In this document: piece after piece, positions 35,423 through 44,220 of the stretch
Layout of the letters: the number at the start of each line of letters is the position of its first letter
Position numbering within the stretch: the first letter of the stretch is position 1
Assembly: GCF_003944795.1 (NCBI RefSeq)
Contig: NZ_RWBG01000005.1
Coordinates: forward strand, 1 to 64,000
Length of the DNA: 64,000 nucleotides
Origin: Mangrovimonas spongiae
GTDB taxonomy: Bacteria; Bacteroidota; Bacteroidia; Flavobacteriales; Flavobacteriaceae
Reading direction: 5' to 3'
Notes under the pieces: model-generated
Told to the model about the DNA's origin: nothing
Seen by the model: only the letters and a program-made list of their open reading frames with translations
Databases searched by the model: none
Position numbers and translations under genes: made by a program

Positions 35423-35713
35423 TTATTCTTGTACTTCTACAATGGTTTCTATGGCTTCGGCTAATTTAAAGTCTTTTTTAGTTACGCCACCAGCACTGTG
35501 TGTTGATAATGAGATGCTTAATGTGTTGTAAATATTGGTCCAATTAGGATGATGGTTTAGGGCTTCGCATTCGAAAGCTATGCGGCTCATGGCACTAAAG
35601 CAATCTTTAAAATTATCGAATTCAAATTCTACATGAATGGCATTATTGCTGTATGTCCAGTCTGGAAAGCGTAACAGGTGTTTTTCTATATCTTGTTCGG
35701 AAAGTTTTAACAT
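35423..35713 (-). CDS. 4a-hydroxytetrahydrobiopterin dehydratase (pterin carbinolamine dehydratase)
   Basis: 96 aa from the ATG at 35713, which gives the usual family length; the longer frame to 35758 would add 15 atypical residues. The active-site histidine cluster is seen in EALNHHPNWTNIYNT, with the acid or base in VEFEFDNF and the C-terminal THSAGGVTKKDFKLA. The enzyme dehydrates the 4a-hydroxy pterin produced by aromatic amino acid hydroxylases; PCD-like proteins without a hydroxylase also exist. Same strand as the epimerase and gcvT genes upstream. Confidence 0.92.
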   Translation of the reverse strand: MLKLSEQDIEKHLLRFPDWTYSNNAIHVEFEFDNFKDCFSAMSRIAFECEALNHHPNWTNIYNTLSISLSTHSAGGVTKKDFKLAEAIETIVEVQE

Positions 35714-35768
35714 AATAATGGGTTTGTTTGTGGTTAATAAAGGTAACCATTTAAACAATTTATGCCAA

Positions 35769-36602
35769 TTATAGGTGTAATTCTTTTAAAACATCCTTGC
35801 TTTCGGTAGCGAGGTGTTTAGGGAGTTTATTGTCTTTTGGTAATACGGCTAAAAACCTATCGTCGTTTGTTGTGTACACTTGTTTGTATGTAGGGTGATA
35901 GTTGCCAAGAGACTTAACAACATCTTTTATAAAATCGTTATGGTGTACTAAATCATCGCTGCCTAAATGATAGATTCCAGTTTTATTTCGGTTTATAATG
36001 TAATGTATTTGTTGCGTAACTTTTTTATCGCTAGTAACATTAATGACTAGATTTGGAAAAATTTCGATAGACTCATTATCAGTCAACTGTTGTTTTATTT
36101 CTAGAATTCTAGGAGACTGTGCACCAAAAACCATAGGTAATCTTACAATAGCATACTGTTTTTTGGGTAAACGCATAAACATATCTTCAATTTTTATTTT
36201 GAAGTGTCCATAAACACTATGGCTTAACGTTTTGTCGTTTTCGTAGCTAGGGAATTGACTGTAAGCATCGAAGACATTAGCCGATGATAGAAATATAACC
36301 TTGATGGTTTTGTGCGATTTTAAATACTCGAATACATGGCGATGTGCTATAACTTGAGCCGAAAAATCACCACGCAAAGCAGAAATAATAATAGTTGGTT
36401 GGGTAGCTTCTATAATTTCTATAACATCGTCTTCTTCGACATTATATTGAAAGTAATGTTGATTTTTTTCAAAATCTTTATTGGAAACTCTGTAAGTGCC
36501 AAACGTATTAAAATAGGAGCAGAGTTCTTTATAAATAGCTTGACCTAAAAAACCGCTTGCTCCTAATATTAAGATTCTATGTTTGCTATTACTCTCCTTC
36601 AT
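35769..36602 (-). CDS. NAD(P)-dependent epimerase/reductase (RmlD-like SDR)
   Basis: 277 aa. An extended short-chain dehydrogenase: the nucleotide-binding GASGFLG motif is at residues 14-20 (ILILGASGFLGQAIY), followed by IIISALRGD, IFLSSANVFDAY, and the shifted catalytic YGHFKIK motif (Tyr-x3-Lys) near residue 132. It resembles dTDP-4-dehydrorhamnose reductase (RmlD) in length and motif order, but the other rml genes are absent here, so the sugar or other substrate is not known. 19 bp downstream of gcvT, so probably co-transcribed. Confidence 0.82.
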   Translation of the reverse strand: MKESNSKHRILILGASGFLGQAIYKELCSYFNTFGTYRVSNKDFEKNQHYFQYNVEEDDVIEIIEATQPTIIISALRGDFSAQVIAHRHVFEYLKSHKTIKVIFLSSANVFDAYSQFPSYENDKTLSHSVYGHFKIKIEDMFMRLPKKQYAIVRLPMVFGAQSPRILEIKQQLTDNESIEIFPNLVINVTSDKKVTQQIHYIINRNKTGIYHLGSDDLVHHNDFIKDVVKSLGNYHPTYKQVYTTNDDRFLAVLPKDNKLPKHLATESKDVLKELHL

Positions 36603-36621
36603 TAATCATTCTACAAAGCTA

Positions 36622-37692
36622 TTATCCTTTATAAAAAGGCAACTTGACAATGGTTGCAGGAATAGCTTTTTTACGTACTTGTATATTTATGTTGGTGCCA
36701 ACTTTAGATAATGCTGTTGGTACATAGCCTAACCCAATGCCTTTTCCTAAACTTGGCGACATGGTTCCAGAGGTTACTTGTCCTATAGTTTCTCCTTCAT
36801 CATTAACAATATTGTAGCCTTGTCGTGGGATACCACGTTCATCAAGTTCGAAAGCAATTAACTTGCGTTCTGACCCACGGTTTTTTTCTTCCTCTAGTGC
36901 TTTAGAATTAGTGAATTCTTTGGTGAATTTTGTAATCCATCCTAATTTAGCTTCTATAGGCGATGTGGTATCGTTAATATCATTTCCGTAAAGGCAAAAG
37001 CCCATTTCTAAACGTAGCGTGTCGCGTGCAGCTAAACCAATTGGTTTGGCACCTGCTTCGATAACTTTATCCCAAATTTGCTTTACTTCGCTGTTTTTAC
37101 AGTAAATTTCGAAACCACCACTTCCAGTATATCCAGTAGCAGAGATAATCACGTGTTCTATTCCTGCAAAATCGCCAACAACAAAGTTGTAGAATTTTAT
37201 ATCGGATAAATCGTGTGAGCTTAAACTTTGCATAGCTTCTACAGCTTTAGGCCCTTGAATGGCAAGTAAGGAATAGTCTTCGCTAATATCTCTCATTTCG
37301 GCATTGACATCGTTTTTAGATTGCAACCAATTCCAATCTTTTTCAATATTACTGGCGTTTACAACTAAAAGGTATGTTTCTTCTTTTATGCGATAAATAA
37401 TTAAATCGTCTACAATACCACCGTCATCATTAGGCATGCAACTATATTGTGCTTTGCCTATGGTAAGTTTTGAGGCATCGTTACTACATGTTTTTTGAAT
37501 TAAGGCTAATGCGTTTGGTCCTTCAATTAAGAATTCTCCCATATGGGAAACATCAAAAACGCCAACCGATTGTCTTACGGTTTCGTGTTCTATATTGACA
37601 CCTTCGTATTGTACAGGCATATTATACCCTGCAAATGGTACCATTTTAGCGCCTAATTCTATATGTGTTTCGGTAAGTGCTGTGTTTTTCAT
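36622..37692 (-). CDS. gcvT: Glycine cleavage system T protein (aminomethyltransferase)
   Basis: 356 aa. Transfers the aminomethyl group from H-protein lipoate to tetrahydrofolate, releasing ammonia and giving 5,10-methylene-THF. Signatures: [78 protein letters not shown] and [21 protein letters not shown]. The H and P proteins are not in the window, so the system is scattered, as is common in Flavobacteria. First gene of gcvT-epimerase-PCD. No glycine riboswitch is seen upstream. Confidence 0.96.
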   Translation of the reverse strand: MKNTALTETHIELGAKMVPFAGYNMPVQYEGVNIEHETVRQSVGVFDVSHMGEFLIEGPNALALIQKTCSNDASKLTIGKAQYSCMPNDDGGIVDDLIIYRIKEETYLLVVNASNIEKDWNWLQSKNDVNAEMRDISEDYSLLAIQGPKAVEAMQSLSSHDLSDIKFYNFVVGDFAGIEHVIISATGYTGSGGFEIYCKNSEVKQIWDKVIEAGAKPIGLAARDTLRLEMGFCLYGNDINDTTSPIEAKLGWITKFTKEFTNSKALEEEKNRGSERKLIAFELDERGIPRQGYNIVNDEGETIGQVTSGTMSPSLGKGIGLGYVPTALSKVGTNINIQVRKKAIPATIVKLPFYKG

Positions 37693-38010
37693 TGTATTGT
37701 TATGTTAGTTTCGCAAAAGTAATTAAAATAATATGGAAAATTTTAGAGTATAGCCAAGAACCACTATAAATATATGTTAATATAAATGTTCTTGAGAGAC
37801 GTTAATATAATATGGGGAAAAATAAATTGATGCAAGAATCTGCTGAAAGGGCAATTAATTTACCTAAAGTAAATGAGTTATTTTATACAGGTTATATTTT
37901 TAACTGTAAATTAATGTAATTAACAGTTTAATGTATTTATGGTAATTTTAAGGTTAAAGTGTCTTTACATTCGTGTTGTTATTTTGGGGAAACAAAAAAT
38001 AAATAACACA
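37693..38010. other. 318-bp divergent intergenic region
   Basis: It separates gcvT (-) and the PhoX-like gene (+). It is AT-rich. TACATTCG at about 37967-37974 is one base off the TAnnTTTG -7 consensus and may drive the PhoX-like gene with a UTR of about 35 nt. A 35-codon frame at 37812-37919 has no homologue I recognise and is not called. No RNA gene, repeat or terminator seen. Confidence 0.4.
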
Positions 38011-39480
38011 ATGAACAACATTTACAAATTATCTTTAGGACTTTTTGGTCTTCTGTCAGTGGTATCATGTAATAATGATGATGACAACAACAACGCTAAC
38101 AATCAAAAACAGGATCAAGTAAAATTAGAATCTCATTCACAGACGCCTGTATTCTTAGAATTAACGTCTGACTTTTCAGATGTAAATATTTATAATCTAT
38201 TAACTTCTGAGGATCAATTAGTAGATACACCAGAATTTGTTTATGGCTCAATGGCTGATGGTGCTGGACTTATGAGAAATGGAGATGATACATTTACTTT
38301 AATCAATAATATTGAAGCAGATTATTCTATAGCTAGAATTACATTAGACAAAACATTTAAACCAGTTGCAGGAGAATATATTTTAAATGCTAGTGCATCA
38401 GCATCAACAGCACAATGTTCAGGTTCTTTAATTACACCAGAGGAACATGGTTTTGGCCCTATATACCTTTCAGGAGGAGAATGGGGAGGCGCTTCAAAAG
38501 GTGTTTTTGCTACAGATCCTTTTAAAGGTGCTGGATCTGCTTCTGTTGCATCTTTATTACCTGCTTTAGGGCAATGGTCTACCGAAAACGCCGTAGCTAT
38601 AGGTAAAGATGCTTACCCAAACCAAACTGTAGTTTTTATAGGTGATGACCATTCTGATAATACTGTACCTTCTGGACAATTAGGTATGTATGTTGGAGCC
38701 AAAGGCGACTTAAATGGAGGCCAATTATACGGTTTAAGAGTAACAGATCCTTCTGTTGAGTTTGAAATGGATATGAATGAAGGGCAATCTTACCCAATGG
38801 AATTTGTGCAGTTAGACGAAACACAAATAGATCTTTTAGATGCCGAGTGTAAAGATAAAGGCGTTATGGGGTTCTCTAGATTAGAGGATATTGACTGGAG
38901 AAGAGGTTCTGCTGAAAATAATAGAGAAATTTACTTTTGTGTAACAGGACGTAGTAAACCAGACTTAGCTGGAAAAGGATCGTTTTATGGACGTGTGTAT
39001 AAAGTAACATTAAATCCTAACGACCCTACTGCTGCAGGAACAATTACTTGTGTTTTAGATGGTGATAACCTAACTGGTATAGCAAAAGATTTTCATAGTC
39101 CAGATAATATAGTAGTTACCGAAAACTATGCTTATATTCAAGAGGATCCTAACGGTTATTTTGACACGGCTGATAAAACACATTATGCAAGACTGTATCA
39201 ATACAATTTAAATACAGGTGAGTTAAAAACTGTATTAGAGTGTGACCAAGTAGCTGCAGAAGCTCAGGGGTATGGTACTTCGGCTTCAACATGGGAAATT
39301 ACAGGTATGATAGATGTATCTGATATAATTGGTAAAGACAATACGTTTTTAGTAATGACACAAAACCATGGCTGGGAACCAGCCGACGGATCAGCATTTA
39401 CAGATCCTAATGCTAATCCTGCAGCCGATAGCAGAAAAGAAGGAAGTATGCTATATATTGTAGAAGGACTTGAAAGATAA
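38011..39480 (+). CDS. PhoX-like (DUF839) lipoprotein
   Basis: 489 aa from the ATG at 38011; the frame is open upstream but the lipoprotein signal begins here. LFGLLSVVSC is a lipobox, and the following NNDDDNNN is an acidic stretch typical of surface-exposed Bacteroidota lipoproteins. The rest is a six-bladed beta-propeller-like DUF839 domain: TPEEHGFGPIYLSGGEWGG, VFIGDDHSDN, RLEDIDWRRGS, DFHSPDNIVV, YIQEDPNGYF. PhoX enzymes of this superfamily are Ca/Fe-dependent alkaline phosphatases, but whether the full active site is preserved cannot be judged by eye. Followed after 4 bp by the di-haem peroxidase gene. Confidence 0.8.
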   Translation: MNNIYKLSLGLFGLLSVVSCNNDDDNNNANNQKQDQVKLESHSQTPVFLELTSDFSDVNIYNLLTSEDQLVDTPEFVYGSMADGAGLMRNGDDTFTLINNIEADYSIARITLDKTFKPVAGEYILNASASASTAQCSGSLITPEEHGFGPIYLSGGEWGGASKGVFATDPFKGAGSASVASLLPALGQWSTENAVAIGKDAYPNQTVVFIGDDHSDNTVPSGQLGMYVGAKGDLNGGQLYGLRVTDPSVEFEMDMNEGQSYPMEFVQLDETQIDLLDAECKDKGVMGFSRLEDIDWRRGSAENNREIYFCVTGRSKPDLAGKGSFYGRVYKVTLNPNDPTAAGTITCVLDGDNLTGIAKDFHSPDNIVVTENYAYIQEDPNGYFDTADKTHYARLYQYNLNTGELKTVLECDQVAAEAQGYGTSASTWEITGMIDVSDIIGKDNTFLVMTQNHGWEPADGSAFTDPNANPAADSRKEGSMLYIVEGLER

Positions 39481-39484
39481 TAAA

Positions 39485-41266
39485 ATGCACACTTTCCAGG
39501 TTAAAATAAAAAAGGCACACTATTTAGTGTGTCTTTTACTCGTTTTAATGAGTTGTAAAAAAAGCGTAGAGCCAGTTTCTAAATCGCCTGTAAATGAACT
39601 AGAAAAAACATATCTCGCCAATTTAGATAGCAGTATTGTTTATTTGGATAGCTTAAAAAAGTCATCAACTAAATTAGAATTACTTAAATTTTATAAAAAA
39701 TCAAGGAAACAGTTTAAGCTAGCTGAACCTATTTTAGCATTTACAGATAAAGAAAATTATAAAACATTAAATGGTCCTAATATTTTAAAAGTTGAAGAGG
39801 AAGATGCTACCGATATAAAAATAAAGAACCCCTTTGGTTACCAGGTGATTGAAGAGCTTATTTTTGAAGATTCAATACCTTTAAATAAACTACATAGCAC
39901 TGCGTCTAAAACCGCTAATCGTCTTAAACTAATAAAATCAAATACGGTACTTCGGTTAAAAGATTATCATGTACTTTGGATTATACGTGATGAAATTGCA
40001 CGTATTGCATTAACAGGAATTACGGGGTTCGATTCTCCTGCATTAGGACAATCATTGGAAGAAGCTGTTATAAATTACAATGCTCTTGAGCATATTATAA
40101 AAACGTATAAAGCAAACTTTAAATCAGAAGACTTATTTAAAACCGTTATTTCCGAATTTCAGAATTCAAAGAAAATGCTTCAATCAGGAGAGTTTAACTC
40201 CTTTAACAGATATCTTTTTATAAAAGAGCATACACATAAGCAGTTAGCATTATTACAAGATATTAAAGCAGATTGGACCATTGAGTTTCCTTTAGAATTA
40301 GCTTTTAATAATAACATGACCTCCTTATTTTCTAAGGAAACTTTTAATATGGATTTTTATGCTGATTATGTTGAGGTAGATAGCTTAATAACTGCTAAAA
40401 GAAGTCTCGGAAAAACGCTTTTTAACGATGTTCGTTTATCGAGTGATAATAGTATGAGTTGCGCAACGTGTCATAATAAAGATAAAGCTTTTACCGATGG
40501 CTTAAGAGTATTTCCAAAACAACTTAGAAACACACCAACATTAACTTATGCGGCATTTCAGCAAAGCTTTTTCTACGATGGTAGAACAGGAAATTTAGAA
40601 GGCCAAGTTGTAGATGTTGTTAATAACAATAACGAATTTCATTCTACTTTAAAGAGTATGGAAAAAATTGTATCGGAAGATTCGACCTATGTGGCTAAAT
40701 TTAATGACATATATAAAAAGGGAGTTACCCAGCGTAATGTACGAAATGCGATTGCTGTATATGTTCGTAGTTTAGGCGATTTTAGTTCAAAATTTGATAA
40801 GAATATAAACAGATTAGAGCAAACACTTACCCAAAGTGAAATAAACGGCTTTAATCTTTTTATGGGTAAAGCACAATGTGCTACGTGTCATTTTGCACCG
40901 GTATTTAATGGAACCGTACCTCCTAATTTTACTGAAAGTGAATTTGAGTTGTTAGGAGTACCAAAAGACACCATTACTAATGTGGTTGATACTGATTTTG
41001 GACGGTATAACGTGTTTAAAACAGAAGAACGAAAACACTTTTTTAAAACCCCAACGGTGCGTAATATTTCTAAAACAGCACCGTACATGCATAATGGTAT
41101 TTATACAACACTACAACAAGTAATGACATTTTATAACGATGGTGGAGCAGCAGGACTAGGAATAGATATAGAAAACCAAACACTTCCAACAGATGCATTA
41201 AATTTATCCAATACTGAAATAGAGGATATTATTGCATTTATGCATACACTAGAAGATGAATCTTAA
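39485..41266 (+). CDS. Di-haem cytochrome c peroxidase (MauG/CcpA family) lipoprotein with helical N-terminal domain
   Basis: 593 aa from the ATG at 39485; a TTG 15 bp upstream overlaps the previous gene. LVLMSC is a lipobox, so the protein is anchored in the envelope. Residues about 40-270 are helical and resemble an imelysin-type domain (KFYKKSRKQFKLAEPIL, LNGPNIL), though no GxHxxE motif is seen. The catalytic half has two haem-c sites, CATCH at 326-330 and CATCH at 465-469, with TPTLTYAAFQQSFFYDGR, TPTVRNISKTAPYMHNG and a C-terminal IIAFMHTLED. Members reduce H2O2 or oxidise protein or copper-bound partners. It is coupled to the PhoX-like gene. Substrate unknown. Confidence 0.88.
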   Translation: MHTFQVKIKKAHYLVCLLLVLMSCKKSVEPVSKSPVNELEKTYLANLDSSIVYLDSLKKSSTKLELLKFYKKSRKQFKLAEPILAFTDKENYKTLNGPNILKVEEEDATDIKIKNPFGYQVIEELIFEDSIPLNKLHSTASKTANRLKLIKSNTVLRLKDYHVLWIIRDEIARIALTGITGFDSPALGQSLEEAVINYNALEHIIKTYKANFKSEDLFKTVISEFQNSKKMLQSGEFNSFNRYLFIKEHTHKQLALLQDIKADWTIEFPLELAFNNNMTSLFSKETFNMDFYADYVEVDSLITAKRSLGKTLFNDVRLSSDNSMSCATCHNKDKAFTDGLRVFPKQLRNTPTLTYAAFQQSFFYDGRTGNLEGQVVDVVNNNNEFHSTLKSMEKIVSEDSTYVAKFNDIYKKGVTQRNVRNAIAVYVRSLGDFSSKFDKNINRLEQTLTQSEINGFNLFMGKAQCATCHFAPVFNGTVPPNFTESEFELLGVPKDTITNVVDTDFGRYNVFKTEERKHFFKTPTVRNISKTAPYMHNGIYTTLQQVMTFYNDGGAAGLGIDIENQTLPTDALNLSNTEIEDIIAFMHTLEDES

Positions 41267-41276
41267 TAGAAACAAA

Positions 41277-41303
41277 AGAGGAGAGCATTACGAGTTCTCC
41301 TCT
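41277..41303 (-). terminator. Hairpin terminator at the end of the thr operon
   Basis: An 8-bp stem AGAGGAGA / TCTCCTCT enclosing the stop codon of the DUF2721-like gene, followed on the minus strand by TTTTGTTT. No T run in the plus direction, so it mainly serves the minus-strand operon. Confidence 0.6.
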
Positions 41304-41554
41304 ATATCACTTATGTGATATTCTAAGGCTTTTACAGAAATTTGAATTTCAATTATAAGAAGTAAAAGCGAAATAATTAATAGCACTAACGCAATACCAA
41401 AAATCCAAACAGCAAAATCATGCTGTTCTATATATTTTGAGTGTAAATTCCTAACAACTGCTGCATAGGCCAAAAACCTATTTGTATAAGCCAACATAAT
41501 TAAAGAAATAGCTGAAAATAATAGGGCAGGAGTTGTTAATGTTAATTGTTGCAT
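41288..41554 (-). CDS. Short DUF2721-like membrane protein
   Basis: 88 aa. The start (TLTTPALLFSAISLIMLAYTNRFLAYAAVVRNLH) and end (LLLLIIEIQISVKALEYHISDIEE) match the two ends of DUF2721 proteins, which normally have about 130 residues, three membrane helices and a basic cytoplasmic loop. Here about 45 residues in the middle (the loop and one helix) seem to be missing, leaving two membrane segments (about 8-30 and 48-72). The frame is intact. It is the last gene of the thr operon, 16 bp after the DUF1853 gene. Function unknown. Confidence 0.75.
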   Translation of the reverse strand: MQQLTLTTPALLFSAISLIMLAYTNRFLAYAAVVRNLHSKYIEQHDFAVWIFGIALVLLIISLLLLIIEIQISVKALEYHISDIEENS

Positions 41555-41570
41555 GATTTTTTTTGTAAAG

Positions 41571-42371
41571 TTACCACCAAACTACAAAACATTTTTGAGT
41601 ATGTCCTTTAGAATCTTTTATCCAAACCATAGGTGAGCGTTTTTGTTCCAATAATAGTTTTAGTTGTGGTTTAAATTCTGAAAACGTTAACCAATTAATT
41701 TGAACATCAACTTCAGAAAGCCAATTTAGTTTTTCAGGAATGAAAAACTTACAGTTTTGTAGTGTTTTTATTTCCTCGAAGGTGTAGTAATACCCTACAA
41801 TACAATTAGGGTTTATAAGTTTAAAGTTATGATTGTTTAAATGGTATGGAATAAATAACTGTGCTTTAAAATGGACACGTTGTAGTATGTGGTTAACATT
41901 TAGACCTATTTGTTTTAGGACGCTTTGTGTTTCATTTTTATAGAGTAGTGGAAGTTGTTTTGTTGTTAGTTTATCAATTTTTTCTGTAAGGCTATCTTTC
42001 CGGTTTGGACCAATCCAACAATCAATTTCAGAAGTTCCAACAGTAGGATCATACAAATAAAACTTATACACAATCTCTACATGATAAGGTGTGTTATGTT
42101 TTAATAGTAAACAATCAAGTTCGCCTATGGTGCGTTTCTCTTGATAGATAATAATATTTTCCTCAATAATTTTTATCGAATCATCTTGCTGTAATTGGTG
42201 CGAGACCAAACGCTCAACCCATTTTCCAAGTCGGATGTTTTTATCTATTTTTTCTTGAAAAGGGATTTGTGTTTTAGCAATACTAAATTGTTGTAACCCA
42301 TTTATAGGATTATCTAACCAAAGTAAAGGTGTATTTACAAAACCAATAAAATAGCGTTGCTGTTTTGTCAT
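41571..42371 (-). CDS. DUF1853 family protein
   Basis: 266 aa. Features of DUF1853: an early NTPLLWLDNP block, IGELDCLLLKHNTPYHVEIVYKFYLYDP in the middle (an E-x-D / E-x-K pattern reminiscent of PD-(D/E)xK nucleases), and EIDCWIGPNRKDSLTEKIDKL. The GELD...VEIVYK arrangement is the basis for suspecting a nuclease fold, which is inference. No signal or membrane segment. It lies 27 bp after the GNAT gene and 16 bp before the DUF2721-like gene. Role unknown. Confidence 0.8.
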   Translation of the reverse strand: MTKQQRYFIGFVNTPLLWLDNPINGLQQFSIAKTQIPFQEKIDKNIRLGKWVERLVSHQLQQDDSIKIIEENIIIYQEKRTIGELDCLLLKHNTPYHVEIVYKFYLYDPTVGTSEIDCWIGPNRKDSLTEKIDKLTTKQLPLLYKNETQSVLKQIGLNVNHILQRVHFKAQLFIPYHLNNHNFKLINPNCIVGYYYTFEEIKTLQNCKFFIPEKLNWLSEVDVQINWLTFSEFKPQLKLLLEQKRSPMVWIKDSKGHTQKCFVVWW

Positions 42372-42398
42372 GCTTTAAAATATACGTTGTGTATGAAA

Positions 42399-42917
42399 TT
42401 AATCAAATAATAATAACATTTGATGGTTAGGGTTGCTATGCGAATTGGAAATCTTAAAGTTATATTCACCAACAATTTTAAAGCCAGCTTTTTTGTAAAA
42501 GGCAATGGCTCTATGGTTTTCAACCCAAGTAAATAACCAGAGACCATTTTGGTTTAAACGTTTGGTTTCTTTAACAGCATGATTAAAGAGCTTTAGCCCT
42601 AATTTTAAATGCTGAAACTCTTCTAATAAATATAAGCGCTCTAATTTAGTTACATGACTATGTGAAATATTATTTTGCGTAGCATTGGGAACAATTTTGT
42701 AATATCCAATAGGCTGCTTGTTGTAGTATAAAATCCAAAAGTGGTTTGTGTTATCTTTTACTTCTGAAAGAAAAACATCAATATTTAAATGAGAGGACAC
42801 ATAATGTGCAATATCTTGTTTTGAAGCACTGTGCCCATGTGATTGTAAAAATGTTTTAGTACCCAATTTTGATAGCAATTGGGCTTCTTTTATTGTTGCT
42901 TTTTCTATGGTTACCAT
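42399..42917 (-). CDS. GNAT family N-acetyltransferase
   Basis: 172 aa. The GNAT fold is shown by VTIEKATIKEAQLLSKLGTKTF at the N-terminus, a central strand KLERLYLLEEFQHLKLGLKLFNHAV (acetyl-CoA loop, a degenerate Q/R-x-x-G-x-G/A), and WLFTWVENHRAIAFYKKAGFKIVGEYNF, the typical C-terminal motif B. The acceptor is unknown. The gene is 10 bp downstream of thrC on the same strand, so it belongs to the thr operon transcript. Confidence 0.85.
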   Translation of the reverse strand: MVTIEKATIKEAQLLSKLGTKTFLQSHGHSASKQDIAHYVSSHLNIDVFLSEVKDNTNHFWILYYNKQPIGYYKIVPNATQNNISHSHVTKLERLYLLEEFQHLKLGLKLFNHAVKETKRLNQNGLWLFTWVENHRAIAFYKKAGFKIVGEYNFKISNSHSNPNHQMLLLFD

Positions 42918-42927
42918 AGTAGCAAAG

Positions 42928-44220
42928 TTAATCCAAAAGAAAAGTTTTTAATTGCTCGTAAGTTGAAATTTTAACGGCTAGTTTTTCTTTATCCATAACA
43001 TTTAAAATTTGTTTAGGAAGTTCTATATTTTCTTTAATAATATTTTCTACAATATCTAAAAATTTAGTTGGGTGAGCGGTCTCTAAAAACACACAATAAT
43101 CATTAGGATGTTGCTTTAAATAGTCTTTACAAGCTAAAAAACCAACGGCACCATGTGGGTCTGCAATATAATTGTAGTCATGGTAAAGTTCTTTTATAGC
43201 ACGTATAGTTTCTGCATCAGAATAACTATAACCACTCATGTTTTTAGACAATGTTTTAAAATTGTTATGATGTAATTCTTGAATACGCACAAAATTACTT
43301 GGATCGCCAACATCCATAGCATTACTAATTGTTTGGATTGATGGTTTTGGAGTGTAATCCTGAGTATGTAAATATTGCGTAACAATATTATTAGCATTAT
43401 TGGCGGCTATAAAATGTTTTATAGGCAAGCCTAAACGTTGTGCCATCATACCTGCGCAAATATTTCCAAAATTTCCACTGGGTACCGAAAACACAAGGTT
43501 ATTATGTGTTTTGTGTAACTGTTGGTAAGCAAACATAAAGTAAAACATTTGTGGTAACCAACGAGCTACATTTATGGAGTTTGCCGAGGTAAGTTGTATT
43601 TTGTTGGTGATAGACTGATCTAAAAAAGCCCGTTTTACCATAGCTTGACAATCATCAAATGTACCATCAACTTCTAATGCTTTAATATTTTTTTTAAGTG
43701 TTGTTAATTGCTTTTCTTGAATATCGCTTACTTTTCCGCTAGGGTATAAAATAACCACATTAACGCCTTCTACACCTAAAAAACCATTAGCAACCGCACC
43801 GCCAGTATCGCCCGAAGTGGCTACTAAAACAGTAACTTCATGATTGTTTCCTTGATTAAAATAGCCTAAGCATCTTGCCATAAATCTTGCACCAACATCT
43901 TTAAATGCCATAGTTGGACCATGAAAAAGCTCTAATGTAGCAATGTTATCGGTTATTTCTTCAATAGGAAAATTAAATGATAATGTGTCCTCTGTAATAT
44001 TTTTTAAGACATCTTCAGGAATATCAGGTGATGTAAATTGTTTTATGGTTTCAAAAGCAATTTCAGGATACGACATGGTATCAATATCCTTAAAAAAAGA
44101 ATCGGGGAGTGGTGTAATATGTTCCGGAAAATATAAACCTTTATCTGGTGCAAGTCCTTTTATTACGGCATCTTTAAAGCTCGTTTTTGGAGCTTGATTA
44201 TTTAAAGAATAATATGTCAT
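42928..44220 (-). CDS. thrC: Threonine synthase
   Basis: 430 aa. Converts O-phospho-L-homoserine to L-threonine with PLP. The Schiff-base lysine is in HGPTMAFKDVGARFMA (K107). TSGDTGGAVANGFLG binds the cofactor phosphate, and VPSGNFGNICAGMMAQRLGLPI and DPHGAVGFLA are also family-typical. The length matches the E. coli-type (short N-terminus) enzyme. The start codon overlaps the thrB stop by 4 bp (ATGA), so translation is coupled. Subject to the Thr/Ile leader upstream of thrA. Confidence 0.97.
   Translation of the reverse strand: MTYYSLNNQAPKTSFKDAVIKGLAPDKGLYFPEHITPLPDSFFKDIDTMSYPEIAFETIKQFTSPDIPEDVLKNITEDTLSFNFPIEEITDNIATLELFHGPTMAFKDVGARFMARCLGYFNQGNNHEVTVLVATSGDTGGAVANGFLGVEGVNVVILYPSGKVSDIQEKQLTTLKKNIKALEVDGTFDDCQAMVKRAFLDQSITNKIQLTSANSINVARWLPQMFYFMFAYQQLHKTHNNLVFSVPSGNFGNICAGMMAQRLGLPIKHFIAANNANNIVTQYLHTQDYTPKPSIQTISNAMDVGDPSNFVRIQELHHNNFKTLSKNMSGYSYSDAETIRAIKELYHDYNYIADPHGAVGFLACKDYLKQHPNDYCVFLETAHPTKFLDIVENIIKENIELPKQILNVMDKEKLAVKISTYEQLKTFLLD

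Noticed and set aside
37812-37919. A 35-codon ORF in the gcvT/PhoX-like intergenic region
   Set aside because: Possible by chance at this length; no amino acid bias, promoter or known relative. Left as intergenic.
37693-38010. Glycine riboswitch upstream of gcvT
   Set aside because: No paired aptamer-like GGAGAG segments or expression platform seen on the minus strand.
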